Source of the DNA: a bacterium
GTDB lineage: Bacteria > CSSED10-310 > JAFGSJ01
Reading direction: 5' to 3'
Assembly: GCA_016934675.1 (NCBI GenBank)
Contig: JAFGSJ010000070.1
Span: 1-40,653 of the forward strand
Length of the DNA: 40,653 nucleotides
Shown: in pieces, positions 16,372-24,409 of the stretch
Layout of the letters: the number at the start of each line of letters is the position of its first letter
How positions within the stretch are numbered: position 1 is the stretch's first letter
Program-made: the position numbers and the translations under genes
The notes under the pieces: model-generated
Seen by the model: only the letters and a program-made list of their open reading frames with translations
The model's database searches: none
What the model was told of the DNA's origin: nothing

Positions 16372-17190
16372 TCAGGCCGGTCGAATCGAGTTTCTGATCG
16401 TACGTTGAAGGCAGGCAAGCAAATCCTGGTGGATCAGTGTATTCGAGGCGACGAGCGAGTGGTCGAATGGTGAATGGTCGGTGCCATCAAGGTTTGTAAC
16501 CCTGCCGCCGGCTTCAGTGATCATGAGGGTTGCCGCGGCTGAGTCCCAGGGTTTGAGTCCTAATTCCCAGAAGCCGTCAAAACGACCGCAGGCGACATAA
16601 CACAGATCGATCGCAGCGGCTCCCGCCCGACGGATACCTTGGCATTGCCCGATCATATTCATGAAGAAGTCGAGATTATTCTCGGGTTTTTTTTTCGAGT
16701 TGATATTATAGGGGAACCCGGTCGAGAGAAGGCTTTTGGCCAAATCGGTCTGTGGTGAGGTAGAAATGCGTTGGTTATTGAGCCAGGCGCCGATTCCACG
16801 GACGGCATGAAACAGTTCATTCATTTCGGGGTGATAGACTACTCCCAGCAGAGTCTGGTCATGGTGGAGCAGTGCTATCGAAACGGCGTACCAGGGGAAG
16901 CCATGAGCATAATTAGTGGTCCCATCAAGGGGATCGATCACCCAGAGATATTCATCCGAACCACGGTCAATGCTTCCTCTCTCTTCAGTCAGTAGGGAAT
17001 GACCTGAAAAAGCATTGGAAATGATCTCGACGATCAGGTCTTCAGCCTGATGGTCCATTTCGGTGACCAGGTCGGTCTCTCCCTTGTAACTGAGCTGGTG
17101 CCGGTCTTGACGTTTATCTTTCAGAATCGCTCCAGCCGCTATGGCGGCATGGAGCGCAATCTGCAGAAAAGCATGAGGATCGTGGAGCAT
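16372..17190 (-). CDS. suhB: Inositol monophosphatase family protein
   Basis: A Mg-dependent phosphatase of the IMPase/SuhB family acting on inositol phosphates or related sugar phosphates. 272 residues is typical. Metal-binding motifs are complete: LLTEERG (Glu69/Glu70), WVIDPLDGTTNYAHGFP (Asp86, Asp89) and LKPWDSAAATLMITEAGG (Asp216). The family cannot be resolved further, since SuhB, CysQ-like and archaeal-type fructose-bisphosphatases share these motifs; GTTNYAHGFP favours SuhB/IMPase. It follows the PfkB gene by 11 bases, so mtnP, the kinase and the phosphatase are probably one transcript. Ribosome site is weak. Confidence 0.92.
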   Translation of the reverse strand: MLHDPHAFLQIALHAAIAAGAILKDKRQDRHQLSYKGETDLVTEMDHQAEDLIVEIISNAFSGHSLLTEERGSIDRGSDEYLWVIDPLDGTTNYAHGFPWYAVSIALLHHDQTLLGVVYHPEMNELFHAVRGIGAWLNNQRISTSPQTDLAKSLLSTGFPYNINSKKKPENNLDFFMNMIGQCQGIRRAGAAAIDLCYVACGRFDGFWELGLKPWDSAAATLMITEAGGRVTNLDGTDHSPFDHSLVASNTLIHQDLLACLQRTIRNSIRPA

Positions 17191-17201
17191 TGTTTTCTGG
17201 T

Positions 17202-18122
17202 TTAAAAGGGAGCAGGTTCGGGTTTATATTCAGTCATTTTTTGAAATTCGAGCCATCGTTCCATTATTTCGGTTTGTTTCAGAGTATGCAGGCGATGAAT
17301 GGAAAAGGACTCTATATTAAGGGATGCGAGCAATGTCCCCATGACGGCGGCCCGTTTCAGGGTCTCCCAGGAATGGTCCTGTGCTTTGGTGACAAAGCCC
17401 ATAAAGCCGCCGGCAAAACTGTCACCGGCCCCGGTAGTATCAACAGCCCGGGCCGGCAGATAGACCGGCGCGACAAAGACTCTGTCCTGCTGAAAAAGTG
17501 CGACCCCGCTTGCACCCCGTTTGATGGCCACGGTATTGGGTCCAAGAGCCAGGATGGCCTGAGCACAGTCAAACAGGTGTTTCATTCCGGTCAACATTCT
17601 GGCTTCATCCTCGTTGATAAACAAGACATCAACCAGCTTCAGGACCTCGAGGACGCCCTCACGTTTTTGTTCGATCCAGAAATTCATCGTGTCGCAGCCT
17701 ACGAAGACAGGTTTGTCGACCTGTGCCAGAACGTCCCTTTGCAGATGGGGATCGATATTTGCCAGAAACAAAGAGTCAACGTGCCGGTATGATGGTGGCA
17801 GGACCGGCTTGAAATGAGCAAAGACATTCAATTGCGTATCGAGTGTTCGGGCCATATTCAAATCGGCCGAATATTCACCGGTCCAGCGGAATGTGTTGCC
17901 CGTTTCAACCTTCAAACCGTCAAGATCGACCCCATGGTCACGCAAAAGTTGCATGTGTTCCTCGGGAAAATCAGTGCCAACTACGGCCACAAGTTTGACG
18001 GAAGTAAAGGCCCGGGCAGCCAGGGAAAAATAGACCGCTGAGCCGCCAAGTCCTTCTTCAATGGTGCCAAAGGGATTAGTAATTGTATCGAGCGCGACAG
18101 AACCAACAACAAGGACACTCAT
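17202..18122 (-). CDS. PfkB-family sugar/nucleoside kinase
   Basis: A ribokinase-fold kinase of 306 residues. The N-terminal GGSAVYFSLAA segment and the C-terminal signature DTTGAGDSFAGGF (residues 228-240, catalytic base Asp234) are intact, with a FINEDEARMLTG segment between. Substrate is not determined by sequence: PfkB members phosphorylate ribose, fructose, adenosine and others. Placement directly behind mtnP, whose reaction releases adenine and 5-methylthioribose-1-phosphate, suggests nucleoside or pentose salvage (inference). ATG with AAAGGA 8 bases upstream; 26 bases separate it from mtnP. Confidence 0.92.
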   Translation of the reverse strand: MSVLVVGSVALDTITNPFGTIEEGLGGSAVYFSLAARAFTSVKLVAVVGTDFPEEHMQLLRDHGVDLDGLKVETGNTFRWTGEYSADLNMARTLDTQLNVFAHFKPVLPPSYRHVDSLFLANIDPHLQRDVLAQVDKPVFVGCDTMNFWIEQKREGVLEVLKLVDVLFINEDEARMLTGMKHLFDCAQAILALGPNTVAIKRGASGVALFQQDRVFVAPVYLPARAVDTTGAGDSFAGGFMGFVTKAQDHSWETLKRAAVMGTLLASLNIESFSIHRLHTLKQTEIMERWLEFQKMTEYKPEPAPF

Positions 18123-18148
18123 CAGTCACATCCTTTGATCGAGATTAT

Positions 18149-19009
18149 TTAGTGAATGTATTTGCCGATCAGGAGGTTTAGATCGGCTTTTCGTTGAGCC
18201 GGAATCGCTGAAGGATTCGTGATAATGGCATGAGCCAAAGCGTTTTGACAGGCGCAGGTCCGTTTCTCGGAGATAAGCGGGATGACCTGCTTGATAATTT
18301 TTTTGGCGTTGTCAGCATTGGTTTGCAAGTATTCAATGATTGTCCCAACCGAAACAGCCTCTTCCTCCTCATGCCAGCAGTCGTAATCGGTGATCAGGGC
18401 AAGGGTCGCATAACAGATTTCCGCCTCACGGGCAAGTTTCGCCTCAGTCAGGTTGGTCATGCCGATCACATCGATGCCCCAAGTGCGATAGATGGTTGAT
18501 TCTGCCAGGGTCGAGAATTGAGGGCCCTCCATGCACAGGTAGGTGCCACCCCGATGGATGGTCACACCAAGGGCTCGACAGGCTTCAAAGACAAAGGCGG
18601 AAAGGTCGGCACAGGTCGGTTTATCAAAGCTGATATGAGCAGCAATACCATTCTCAAAAAAGGTGCATTTCCGATCTTTGGTCCGGTCGAAAAACTGGTC
18701 GACCAGGACCATATCCATGGGCTTGAGTTCTTCACGCATACTACCCACGGCCGTAAAAGACAGTATTCGTTCAACGCCGAGTTGTTTGAAACCATAAATA
18801 TTTGCCCTGTAATTGATTTCATGGGGTAAATAGCGATGGCCTTTCCCATGTCTGGGCAGAAAGGCGACCTTTTTCCCTGCTAATAAACCGACGATGAATG
18901 CGTCTGAAGGTTCACCGAAAGGAGTGTGGATTACCTTCTCCTGAATGTCTGAAAAGCCATCGATTTCATATAATCCGGTCCCGCCGATTATTCCAATTGA
19001 AGCTTCCAT
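18149..19009 (-). CDS. mtnP: S-methyl-5'-thioadenosine phosphorylase
   Basis: Phosphorolyses 5'-methylthioadenosine, the by-product of polyamine synthesis, to adenine and methylthioribose-1-phosphate. 286 residues. Phosphate-site motifs GGTGLY (9-14), LPRHGKGH (51-58) and CMEGPQFSTLAES (159-171) are present, and MTNLTEAKLAREAE (184-197) followed by ITDYDCW is the MTA-phosphorylase version of the base pocket rather than that of purine nucleoside phosphorylases. An excellent AGGAGG lies 7 bases before the ATG. First gene of the mtnP-kinase-phosphatase operon; the 149-base gap from the sigma gene may carry its promoter, but I saw no clear hexamers. Confidence 0.95.
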   Translation of the reverse strand: MEASIGIIGGTGLYEIDGFSDIQEKVIHTPFGEPSDAFIVGLLAGKKVAFLPRHGKGHRYLPHEINYRANIYGFKQLGVERILSFTAVGSMREELKPMDMVLVDQFFDRTKDRKCTFFENGIAAHISFDKPTCADLSAFVFEACRALGVTIHRGGTYLCMEGPQFSTLAESTIYRTWGIDVIGMTNLTEAKLAREAEICYATLALITDYDCWHEEEEAVSVGTIIEYLQTNADNAKKIIKQVIPLISEKRTCACQNALAHAIITNPSAIPAQRKADLNLLIGKYIH

Positions 19010-19158
19010 GGTTGTTCCTCCTGGAGAATGACCACATCGAACAAGGCCACATGGGAAGAGCGCAGATATGTATCTGTATCCGAGTAGCGTTACATGTCGT
19101 TAGGTCAGCACATATGCAAGAAAATAAGCGTTTCATGACGCCCGAAAAAGCCGATTAC

Positions 19159-20025
19159 CTAATTCAAATAATCCTTCAATTTGTCTTTGTCGATCATTTT
19201 CATGATTTTTTTCTTGGCCCGACTCTCGATTTGCCTGATCCGTTCGCGAGTCAGACCAAATTTCTGGCCGATTTCTTCAAGAGTCAACGGTTCCGTATCT
19301 CCAAGACCGTAATGAAGTTGTAAGATTTCTCGCTCACGGGGAGTAAGTTTATCCAGAACCCGGTTCATATCATCGAGCAGAGTAGATTTGAGTGAGAGGT
19401 CAGACGCACTGACCTGGTGGATATCAGGCAGATTCGTGATTAAGTTGAGGCTCGAATCGCTACTCTGGGGCGTTTCGAGTGATACGGAAAAACGTGAGGC
19501 CCGTAGAATCGGCTCCACAGCCGATACTTGCATATCGAGTGAGTCAGCCAGTTCCTTGATTGTCGGATCACGCCGTAAATCCTGCTTGAGATTCCTGTAT
19601 TTTTCTCCGATCCGATAAAGTAATCCAGCCTGTTTGATCGGCAAACGGACCGCACCTGACTGACCGGCCAAAGCCTGCATGATGCTTTGACGAATCCACC
19701 AGATCGCATAGGTTATGAATTTTGTGCCTTTATCCGGATCATAGCGTTTGGCTGCTTCGATCAAACCGATATTACCATCATTGATCAAATCGAGAAGCGA
19801 TATATGGCCGGTCTGATATTTCTTGGCGACATTGACCACGAAGCGAAGATTGGATTTTATCAGAAGCCGAAAAGCATCAGTATCACCCCGCCTCGCTTTC
19901 GTGGCCAGATTGTATTCCTCCTCTTTCGTCAGGAGTGGGTATTTACCGATTTCTTTCAAATAGAGTTGGAGAGAAGCTTCTTCTGGAGAGGGTTGAGCCG
20001 AATGATCTAATTCTTCACTGCTCAC
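19159..20025 (-). CDS. RNA polymerase sigma-70 family factor (small, RpoD/RpoS-like)
   Basis: A 288-residue sigma factor without region 1.1 or the non-conserved region. Region 1.2 is near residues 17-45, region 2 at 48-125 (YDPDKGTKFITYAIWWIRQS), region 3 at 130-205, and region 4 at 222-285 (LTPREREILQLHYGLGD, then LTLEEIGQKFGLTRERIRQI). Regions 2.4 and 4.2 look like those of group 1/2 factors, so it may be the primary sigma factor of a lineage with short RpoD, or a stationary-phase/stress factor. Start codon is GTG overlapping the hspR stop (GTGA), giving tight coupling to the repressor. The partnership with HspR favours a stress role (inference). Confidence 0.94.
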   Translation of the reverse strand: MSSEELDHSAQPSPEEASLQLYLKEIGKYPLLTKEEEYNLATKARRGDTDAFRLLIKSNLRFVVNVAKKYQTGHISLLDLINDGNIGLIEAAKRYDPDKGTKFITYAIWWIRQSIMQALAGQSGAVRLPIKQAGLLYRIGEKYRNLKQDLRRDPTIKELADSLDMQVSAVEPILRASRFSVSLETPQSSDSSLNLITNLPDIHQVSASDLSLKSTLLDDMNRVLDKLTPREREILQLHYGLGDTEPLTLEEIGQKFGLTRERIRQIESRAKKKIMKMIDKDKLKDYLN

Positions 20026-20441
20026 AGTGAATCCTTGTTTATTACAGTTTTCAATACCTGATGTTGGGGCGAGCGAATGACTGCCTTCTGGAATTTCTCT
20101 TCAAAACCGGCAAATTCCTGCTGCATTTCCTGTTGTAAATAGAGAATGAAATCGGAAAAAACAGCTTTCATCTCATGAATATGATGTTTCAAATTCATTA
20201 TTATTTCAACACCGGCGAGATTGACTCCCAATTCTCGGGTCAAGGTCATGATTTGCTTGATATTTTCGATGTCTGTCTCGGAATACAATCTGGTATTCCC
20301 CTTTGTGCGGGTTGGTTTGAGCAAGCCTTCCCGCTCATAAAGCCGCAAGGTTTGAGGATGGATATCCAGCATCTTTGCGACAACACTGATCATAAAAAGG
20401 GGGACATCGTCTTTTTCAGCATCCTTTTTCTTCGAGATCAT
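20022..20441 (-). CDS. hspR: HspR-like MerR-family heat-shock repressor
   Basis: A 139-residue DNA-binding protein. Residues 14-85 form the MerR winged helix (MISVVAKMLDIHPQTLRLYE, then GLLKPTRTKGNTRLYSETDI), with the HspR-type ELGVNLAGVEIIM sequence following. The C-terminal half is a helical, Gln/Phe-rich coiled region for dimerisation. HspR usually represses dnaK/clpB genes through inverted HAIR operators and is relieved on heat shock. Here no chaperone gene is adjacent; instead it overlaps yjbQ upstream (ATGA) and the sigma gene downstream (GTGA). No HAIR-like CTTGAGT inverted repeat was found near this run by eye. Confidence 0.9.
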   Translation of the reverse strand: MISKKKDAEKDDVPLFMISVVAKMLDIHPQTLRLYEREGLLKPTRTKGNTRLYSETDIENIKQIMTLTRELGVNLAGVEIIMNLKHHIHEMKAVFSDFILYLQQEMQQEFAGFEEKFQKAVIRSPQHQVLKTVINKDSL

Positions 20442-20857
20442 ACTTCACCCACAATTTGCACAATGATTTCTCTCTGTCTTGGACGATTGTCAAAATCACA
20501 AAATACGATCTGCTGCCATGTTCCCAACATTAGCGTTCTATCAGAAAAGGGAATGGTCAATGATGGTCCCATCAAGGCCGCCCGAACATGAGCATGCCCG
20601 TTCCCATCATGCCATCGGGCGTCATGAGCGTAGGGGATATTGAGGGGAGCCATCCGTTCGATAGCCTTCCTGAGGTCCTGGACCACACCCGTTTCATATT
20701 CAATCGTGGTCAATGCCCCGGTCGAACCACGCACAAAGAGAATAACCAGGCCATGAGCCAAGCCGCTGGCCTGGATATGTTCCGCCACTTCGCCGGTGAT
20801 ATCAATAATGTCCGTGTCCCCTCGAGTATTAAGCTGAATGAAATCAGAATAGAACAT
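20438..20857 (-). CDS. yjbQ: YjbQ/UPF0047 family protein
   Basis: A 139-residue member of the YjbQ family (secondary thiamine-phosphate synthase activity has been reported for it). Family signatures are complete: FVRGSTGALTTIEYE, HDGNGHAHVRAALMGPSL and LGTWQQIVFCDFD, with the conserved Glu and His residues of the trimeric active site. Physiological role is uncertain across bacteria. It lies 12 bases after the DUF4388 gene and overlaps hspR, so it belongs to the same transcript as the sigma factor. Confidence 0.95.
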   Translation of the reverse strand: MFYSDFIQLNTRGDTDIIDITGEVAEHIQASGLAHGLVILFVRGSTGALTTIEYETGVVQDLRKAIERMAPLNIPYAHDARWHDGNGHAHVRAALMGPSLTIPFSDRTLMLGTWQQIVFCDFDNRPRQREIIVQIVGEV

Positions 20858-20869
20858 AGCTTCGCCTGC

Positions 20870-22195
20870 TTAACCTTGCTTCAGATCATGCGGGAAAAAA
20901 ACAGATTCATTCAGATTGTCAATCAGGATTTCCTTTACTGAAATGTCGTCCGGTGTATGCATGATACCATCAGGTCCAGCAGACCTGATTTCGTTGTCCA
21001 AATCGCTGCTGCTTAAATCAAACGCATTTCCCCAGACATCTAAGATATCCTGTTGAGTAAGATATTTGTCATTCACCAATCGATCAAGAGAAGAAGGAAA
21101 GGAACGATTGTTCAGATAAAAAATCTTCAAGGCATACTGAATCCGATCAAATTTGAGCCGATTGAATTCTTCGAATACAGCGGGGTTCGATTGGACACGC
21201 GGATGAAAGAAAAGGCTGAGATTGTCAAATAATCCTTTGACAGCCCCGAGCGGATTGAAAGGCAAAAAAACAAAAGCAACAGCCAGAACGCCCAAGACCA
21301 CGATGAATCCAACATTCTTTTTGATAAATTCAAAGCGGTCCTTTTCTCCGATTTCTTCATACTTTTCAGGTAATTCACTCTGATCCAACTCGATCAATTG
21401 CAGCTCGAGGAGTGAATATATCGCCTTCAAGGTTTCGAATTCACCTTGATGACAGGCGTCAACAATAGCTTGAACGGTCCGATCACCATCAACAAGGGCA
21501 TAAGCCATCTCCTCCTCCCTCGACAGTGTGATGACCGAATCCAGGTCAGTACTCTCCTTTTCGGGAACATGATCGGCCTCATCGACCGCCTCCTCGAGAA
21601 GTGTGAAATCACTTTCCTCTTCCTCATGTTTGGTAATGATCTTGAAGCCCGGAGGTACTGCTTTCTTTCGAAAGACAAGCTCCATGTTAGGGATTCTTTC
21701 CTCGATGCGTGGCCATTCATCGACAATTTGAACACCGGCCATGAGAATATTTTCGGCACTGATGGGTGTGATGTTTTCCTTATCGAAATGGACCGTTTTT
21801 TCCTGACGGAAATGATAATAGCCTTCTTTCCAGCGAAAGAGCCTGAATAAAATCTGGTTGATCTGGTCCTGTAATGCTTTCTTGAGTTCTTCTTGAGAGA
21901 GAACGTTATTCTTGATGAGAATATAGCCTAACCTTTGCAAGGTTTCGCGCTGCATGGCCAATGCTTCTTCCAACTGTTCATTCGAAATGTAGCCTCGTTT
22001 AACCAGCACACGTCCCAATCGGTCTTCCAGCTTTTTCTCGACCGATTCAGCGCCAACTATCTTACCATCAAGGAAGGTAACTGTCACAGTGTCAATCTCG
22101 CTTTGTAAAGTCAGGATGCCTGTTTTACGTTGGAGACCGATCAACTGGAAAATATCGGCAAGACTGAAATCTTTCAGTGTTCCTTCGAGAGCCAC
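20870..22195 (-). CDS. DUF4388 (PATAN) protein with membrane span and pilin-like tail
   Basis: A 441-residue protein with four parts. Residues 1-60 are a DUF4388/PATAN domain (LEGTLKDFSLADIFQLIGLQ), a module of signalling proteins tied to gliding and pili. Residues 60-120 resemble the GspE/MshE N-terminal fold (GRVLVKRGYISNEQLEEALA). After an acidic linker there is a winged-helix-like stretch (225-272), a single membrane helix (294-313) and then a segment (345-420) like the C-terminal half of type II pseudopilins (IFYLNNRSFPSSL, DVWGN, SAGPDGIMHTPDDI). This architecture suggests a cytoplasmic sensor joined through the membrane to a periplasmic pseudopilin-like fold. Start is GTG with AGGAG upstream; function unknown. 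Confidence 0.85.
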   Translation of the reverse strand: MALEGTLKDFSLADIFQLIGLQRKTGILTLQSEIDTVTVTFLDGKIVGAESVEKKLEDRLGRVLVKRGYISNEQLEEALAMQRETLQRLGYILIKNNVLSQEELKKALQDQINQILFRLFRWKEGYYHFRQEKTVHFDKENITPISAENILMAGVQIVDEWPRIEERIPNMELVFRKKAVPPGFKIITKHEEEESDFTLLEEAVDEADHVPEKESTDLDSVITLSREEEMAYALVDGDRTVQAIVDACHQGEFETLKAIYSLLELQLIELDQSELPEKYEEIGEKDRFEFIKKNVGFIVVLGVLAVAFVFLPFNPLGAVKGLFDNLSLFFHPRVQSNPAVFEEFNRLKFDRIQYALKIFYLNNRSFPSSLDRLVNDKYLTQQDILDVWGNAFDLSSSDLDNEIRSAGPDGIMHTPDDISVKEILIDNLNESVFFPHDLKQG

Positions 22196-22228
22196 GGTTC
22201 AACTCCTGTTTATGATTTGTGTTCGCCC

Positions 22229-22243
22229 CGGCAGTCGCTGCCG
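22229..22243. other. GC-rich hairpin in leader of DUF4388 gene
   Basis: CGGCAG-TCG-CTGCCG is a perfect 6-bp stem with a 3-base loop inside the 71-base gap, followed by more GC-rich sequence (GCGGAGCAGC). It is not followed by a T-run on either strand, so it is not a standard terminator. Confidence 0.6.
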
Positions 22244-22266
22244 CGCGGAGCAGCATGAATCTCAGG

Positions 22267-24288
22267 TCAGGACGTCATCGAGACTTTATGTAAATGCAGG
22301 TTAGTTACAATATAGAGTGCAATCATGACCAGTATGATGAAGCCTGACATAACCAGATTCCTTTCAAGAGTGACCAGATAAGGATAGACAAATATCTTGC
22401 CACTGTAAAACCAGCGGGCCAGAAGTGAAATCCACAGTAAGGATAATACGCCGCCAAGTATCGAATAACCACAATAAATGTGTCCCCAGCCGGGTACGAT
22501 CAACGATAGAATCCGTGAAATAAAACTGATCTTTTTCTTGTATTTATGGACCTGCATCATTTTTTCATTTCTCATCCGCGGATCGACCCCGTCCTTCTTG
22601 ATGAAAAGTTGCATGCAGTGACCGCAGTATTTCTCACTCTGCAGATGCCTCTGACATCGTTTGCAGGTTGCACAACCACACATCAAGCAATGACGGGCCA
22701 CCCCGAATTTTTTCCGGATGAATTCCAGAAGCAAGGTGATAACAATGAGGGCAATGACCCAAGTAGTTACTTGATCAAGAGGTATACCCACCACAAAAAG
22801 TGACCATAATTCCTTGGCCTTTTCACGCCGCTCTTCAGAAGCAGCGGTCAAATATTTCCAGACCAGGTCAGCCGGTAAATATTCATCAATCAACTTTCGG
22901 TTGGGGGTCGAGGATGCAATGAGGTCTGCCCGGTCAACTTGTTCCTTATTCAATCGTCGCGCTTCCGTCAGTTCCTGATCGGCTTTGGAAAAATCGAATT
23001 GACCCAGATATGCCTTGCTGAGATTGAAATGCGGTGCAGCCATCTCAAGATTATAATTTGCGGCTTTTTTATAATACTCGATCGCTTGCTGATAATCGTT
23101 TAAAAAATAATAGATATTGCCCAAATTATTGAGAATGACCGCATTAGTTCGGTCAAGACGGAGCGCTTTTTCATATTCATCTCTGGCCCGGAAAAAATCA
23201 CCCTGTTTACGGTACAACATTCCCAATAAAAAATAGGGTTCCATATCAGACGGATGCTCATCACTCCACTCTTCGAGGAATTGAATGATCTTTGGGTCCC
23301 AGGTCCCATAATACGAGGCCAATATGGCATGGGGTTCCTTCTTGTTATACATCTGAAAAAATGAGATACCATAATCCAGCAGGAAAGGGTAACTGAAAAG
23401 AAGAATGACCAGCAAACCTGACATTATTTTTTCCGGTTTTTCCAAATAAACCCAGATAAGCACGAGCCAGAATAAAAGCAACAGAATCAAACCCTTGCCC
23501 AACAATAAAGGAATGAGCAGAATAGCCCAACCGATTACCGTAATGACCATGTGATTCAGTTTGATCGGGATCAATTCCTCGACATCATGCAGAAAAAGAG
23601 CGTAATACTTGATTAACAGGACCACGATCAAGGTTAGAAACCAGAAGGAAACTCCAATCAATAACGTAAAAAATATGTTGCCGATATAAAAAAAACGCAA
23701 CCAGAAATCACCAAATTGGGCAAAATAACCCTGAATCATGTCACGTAACCATGGCACTAAACTGAGCTTACTCTTGGCCAGATGGGCCTGGGCCCGTCCA
23801 TAAAAAGCTTCCGCATTTGTCTGGTCCAACACGATCGCTTTGCTAAAGGAATCGATGGCTGAAATAGGATCGTTAGCCCAGATATACTCGAATCCTTCTC
23901 GGGTCAGGGCTGCCGAGAAAAGCTTGGGCCCCTTGATCCCCCGATCCAAACGAGCCTCATTGAACCGCTTGAACTCCTCTTCGGCCCGCTTCATCCTGTT
24001 CTCGATAAAAGACCCACCCTGGATGATTTCATAACGGTTGAACCAAATATCATACAGACTGATACTCAATTCCGGATACTGATCGAGCAAATCTGGCTCA
24101 GAATCAGGGAAAAAGGCCCCCTCAGTATCTAGATCAAGGTCTGTTGATTCAGCAGTATCGTCACTCAACTCTAAAGAAGTTGACTCAACATCAAGCGAAA
24201 ATTCCTGTGCGATGACCTTCTTTCCCGGTCCACATAGAACAATGAGACCCAGCACAATAACCCAAAAAATCAGTCTCTCCCTCTCCAT
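22267..24288 (-). CDS. Multi-pass TPR membrane protein with Cys cluster
   Basis: A 673-residue protein. It has an N-terminal signal anchor (4-20), an acidic stretch, a TPR-like unit near 130-170 (AISAIDSFSKAIVLDQTNAE), then four or five hydrophobic segments (about 195-320), three or more canonical TPRs (about 335-445, for example AVILNNLGNIYYFLNDYQQA) and a membrane helix (about 500-525). A Cys cluster at 534-562 has the spacing C-x2-C-x-C-x2-C-x2-C-x8-C-x2-C and probably binds zinc. Two or three more membrane helices end the protein, the first preceded by SLIVPGWGHIYCGY, typical of TM2/DUF5683-like modules. It lies 71 bases upstream of the DUF4388 gene and may work with it. Function unknown; GAGG precedes the ATG. 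Confidence 0.85.
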   Translation of the reverse strand: MERERLIFWVIVLGLIVLCGPGKKVIAQEFSLDVESTSLELSDDTAESTDLDLDTEGAFFPDSEPDLLDQYPELSISLYDIWFNRYEIIQGGSFIENRMKRAEEEFKRFNEARLDRGIKGPKLFSAALTREGFEYIWANDPISAIDSFSKAIVLDQTNAEAFYGRAQAHLAKSKLSLVPWLRDMIQGYFAQFGDFWLRFFYIGNIFFTLLIGVSFWFLTLIVVLLIKYYALFLHDVEELIPIKLNHMVITVIGWAILLIPLLLGKGLILLLLFWLVLIWVYLEKPEKIMSGLLVILLFSYPFLLDYGISFFQMYNKKEPHAILASYYGTWDPKIIQFLEEWSDEHPSDMEPYFLLGMLYRKQGDFFRARDEYEKALRLDRTNAVILNNLGNIYYFLNDYQQAIEYYKKAANYNLEMAAPHFNLSKAYLGQFDFSKADQELTEARRLNKEQVDRADLIASSTPNRKLIDEYLPADLVWKYLTAASEERREKAKELWSLFVVGIPLDQVTTWVIALIVITLLLEFIRKKFGVARHCLMCGCATCKRCQRHLQSEKYCGHCMQLFIKKDGVDPRMRNEKMMQVHKYKKKISFISRILSLIVPGWGHIYCGYSILGGVLSLLWISLLARWFYSGKIFVYPYLVTLERNLVMSGFIILVMIALYIVTNLHLHKVSMTS

Positions 24289-24332
24289 TGTGTCCTCTTC
24301 GTCGAAAGATTGTCCAGTTTTATGAGTAAACC

Positions 24333-24366
24333 ATTATAACTTACCATATTCGTATGCTTTTTTCAA
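24333..24366 (-). promoter_or_regulatory. Weak promoter candidate for TPR gene
   Basis: A perfect TATAAT (24333-24338, minus strand) sits 45 bases before the ATG, with TTGAAA (24361-24366) upstream, but the spacing of 22 bases is too long. A real element might use a different -35, so confidence is low. Confidence 0.25.
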
Positions 24367-24409
24367 GAACATCACGTTTTGTTATCATACACCATCGAGT
24401 AAAAAAAAA

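Noticed and set aside
17190..17792. 200-codon plus-strand frame opposite the PfkB-family kinase
   Set aside because: Shadow of a conserved kinase gene with complete motifs; no independent support.
19010..22266. HAIR-type operators for HspR
   Set aside because: No CTTGAGT inverted repeat was seen in the gaps around the run by eye.
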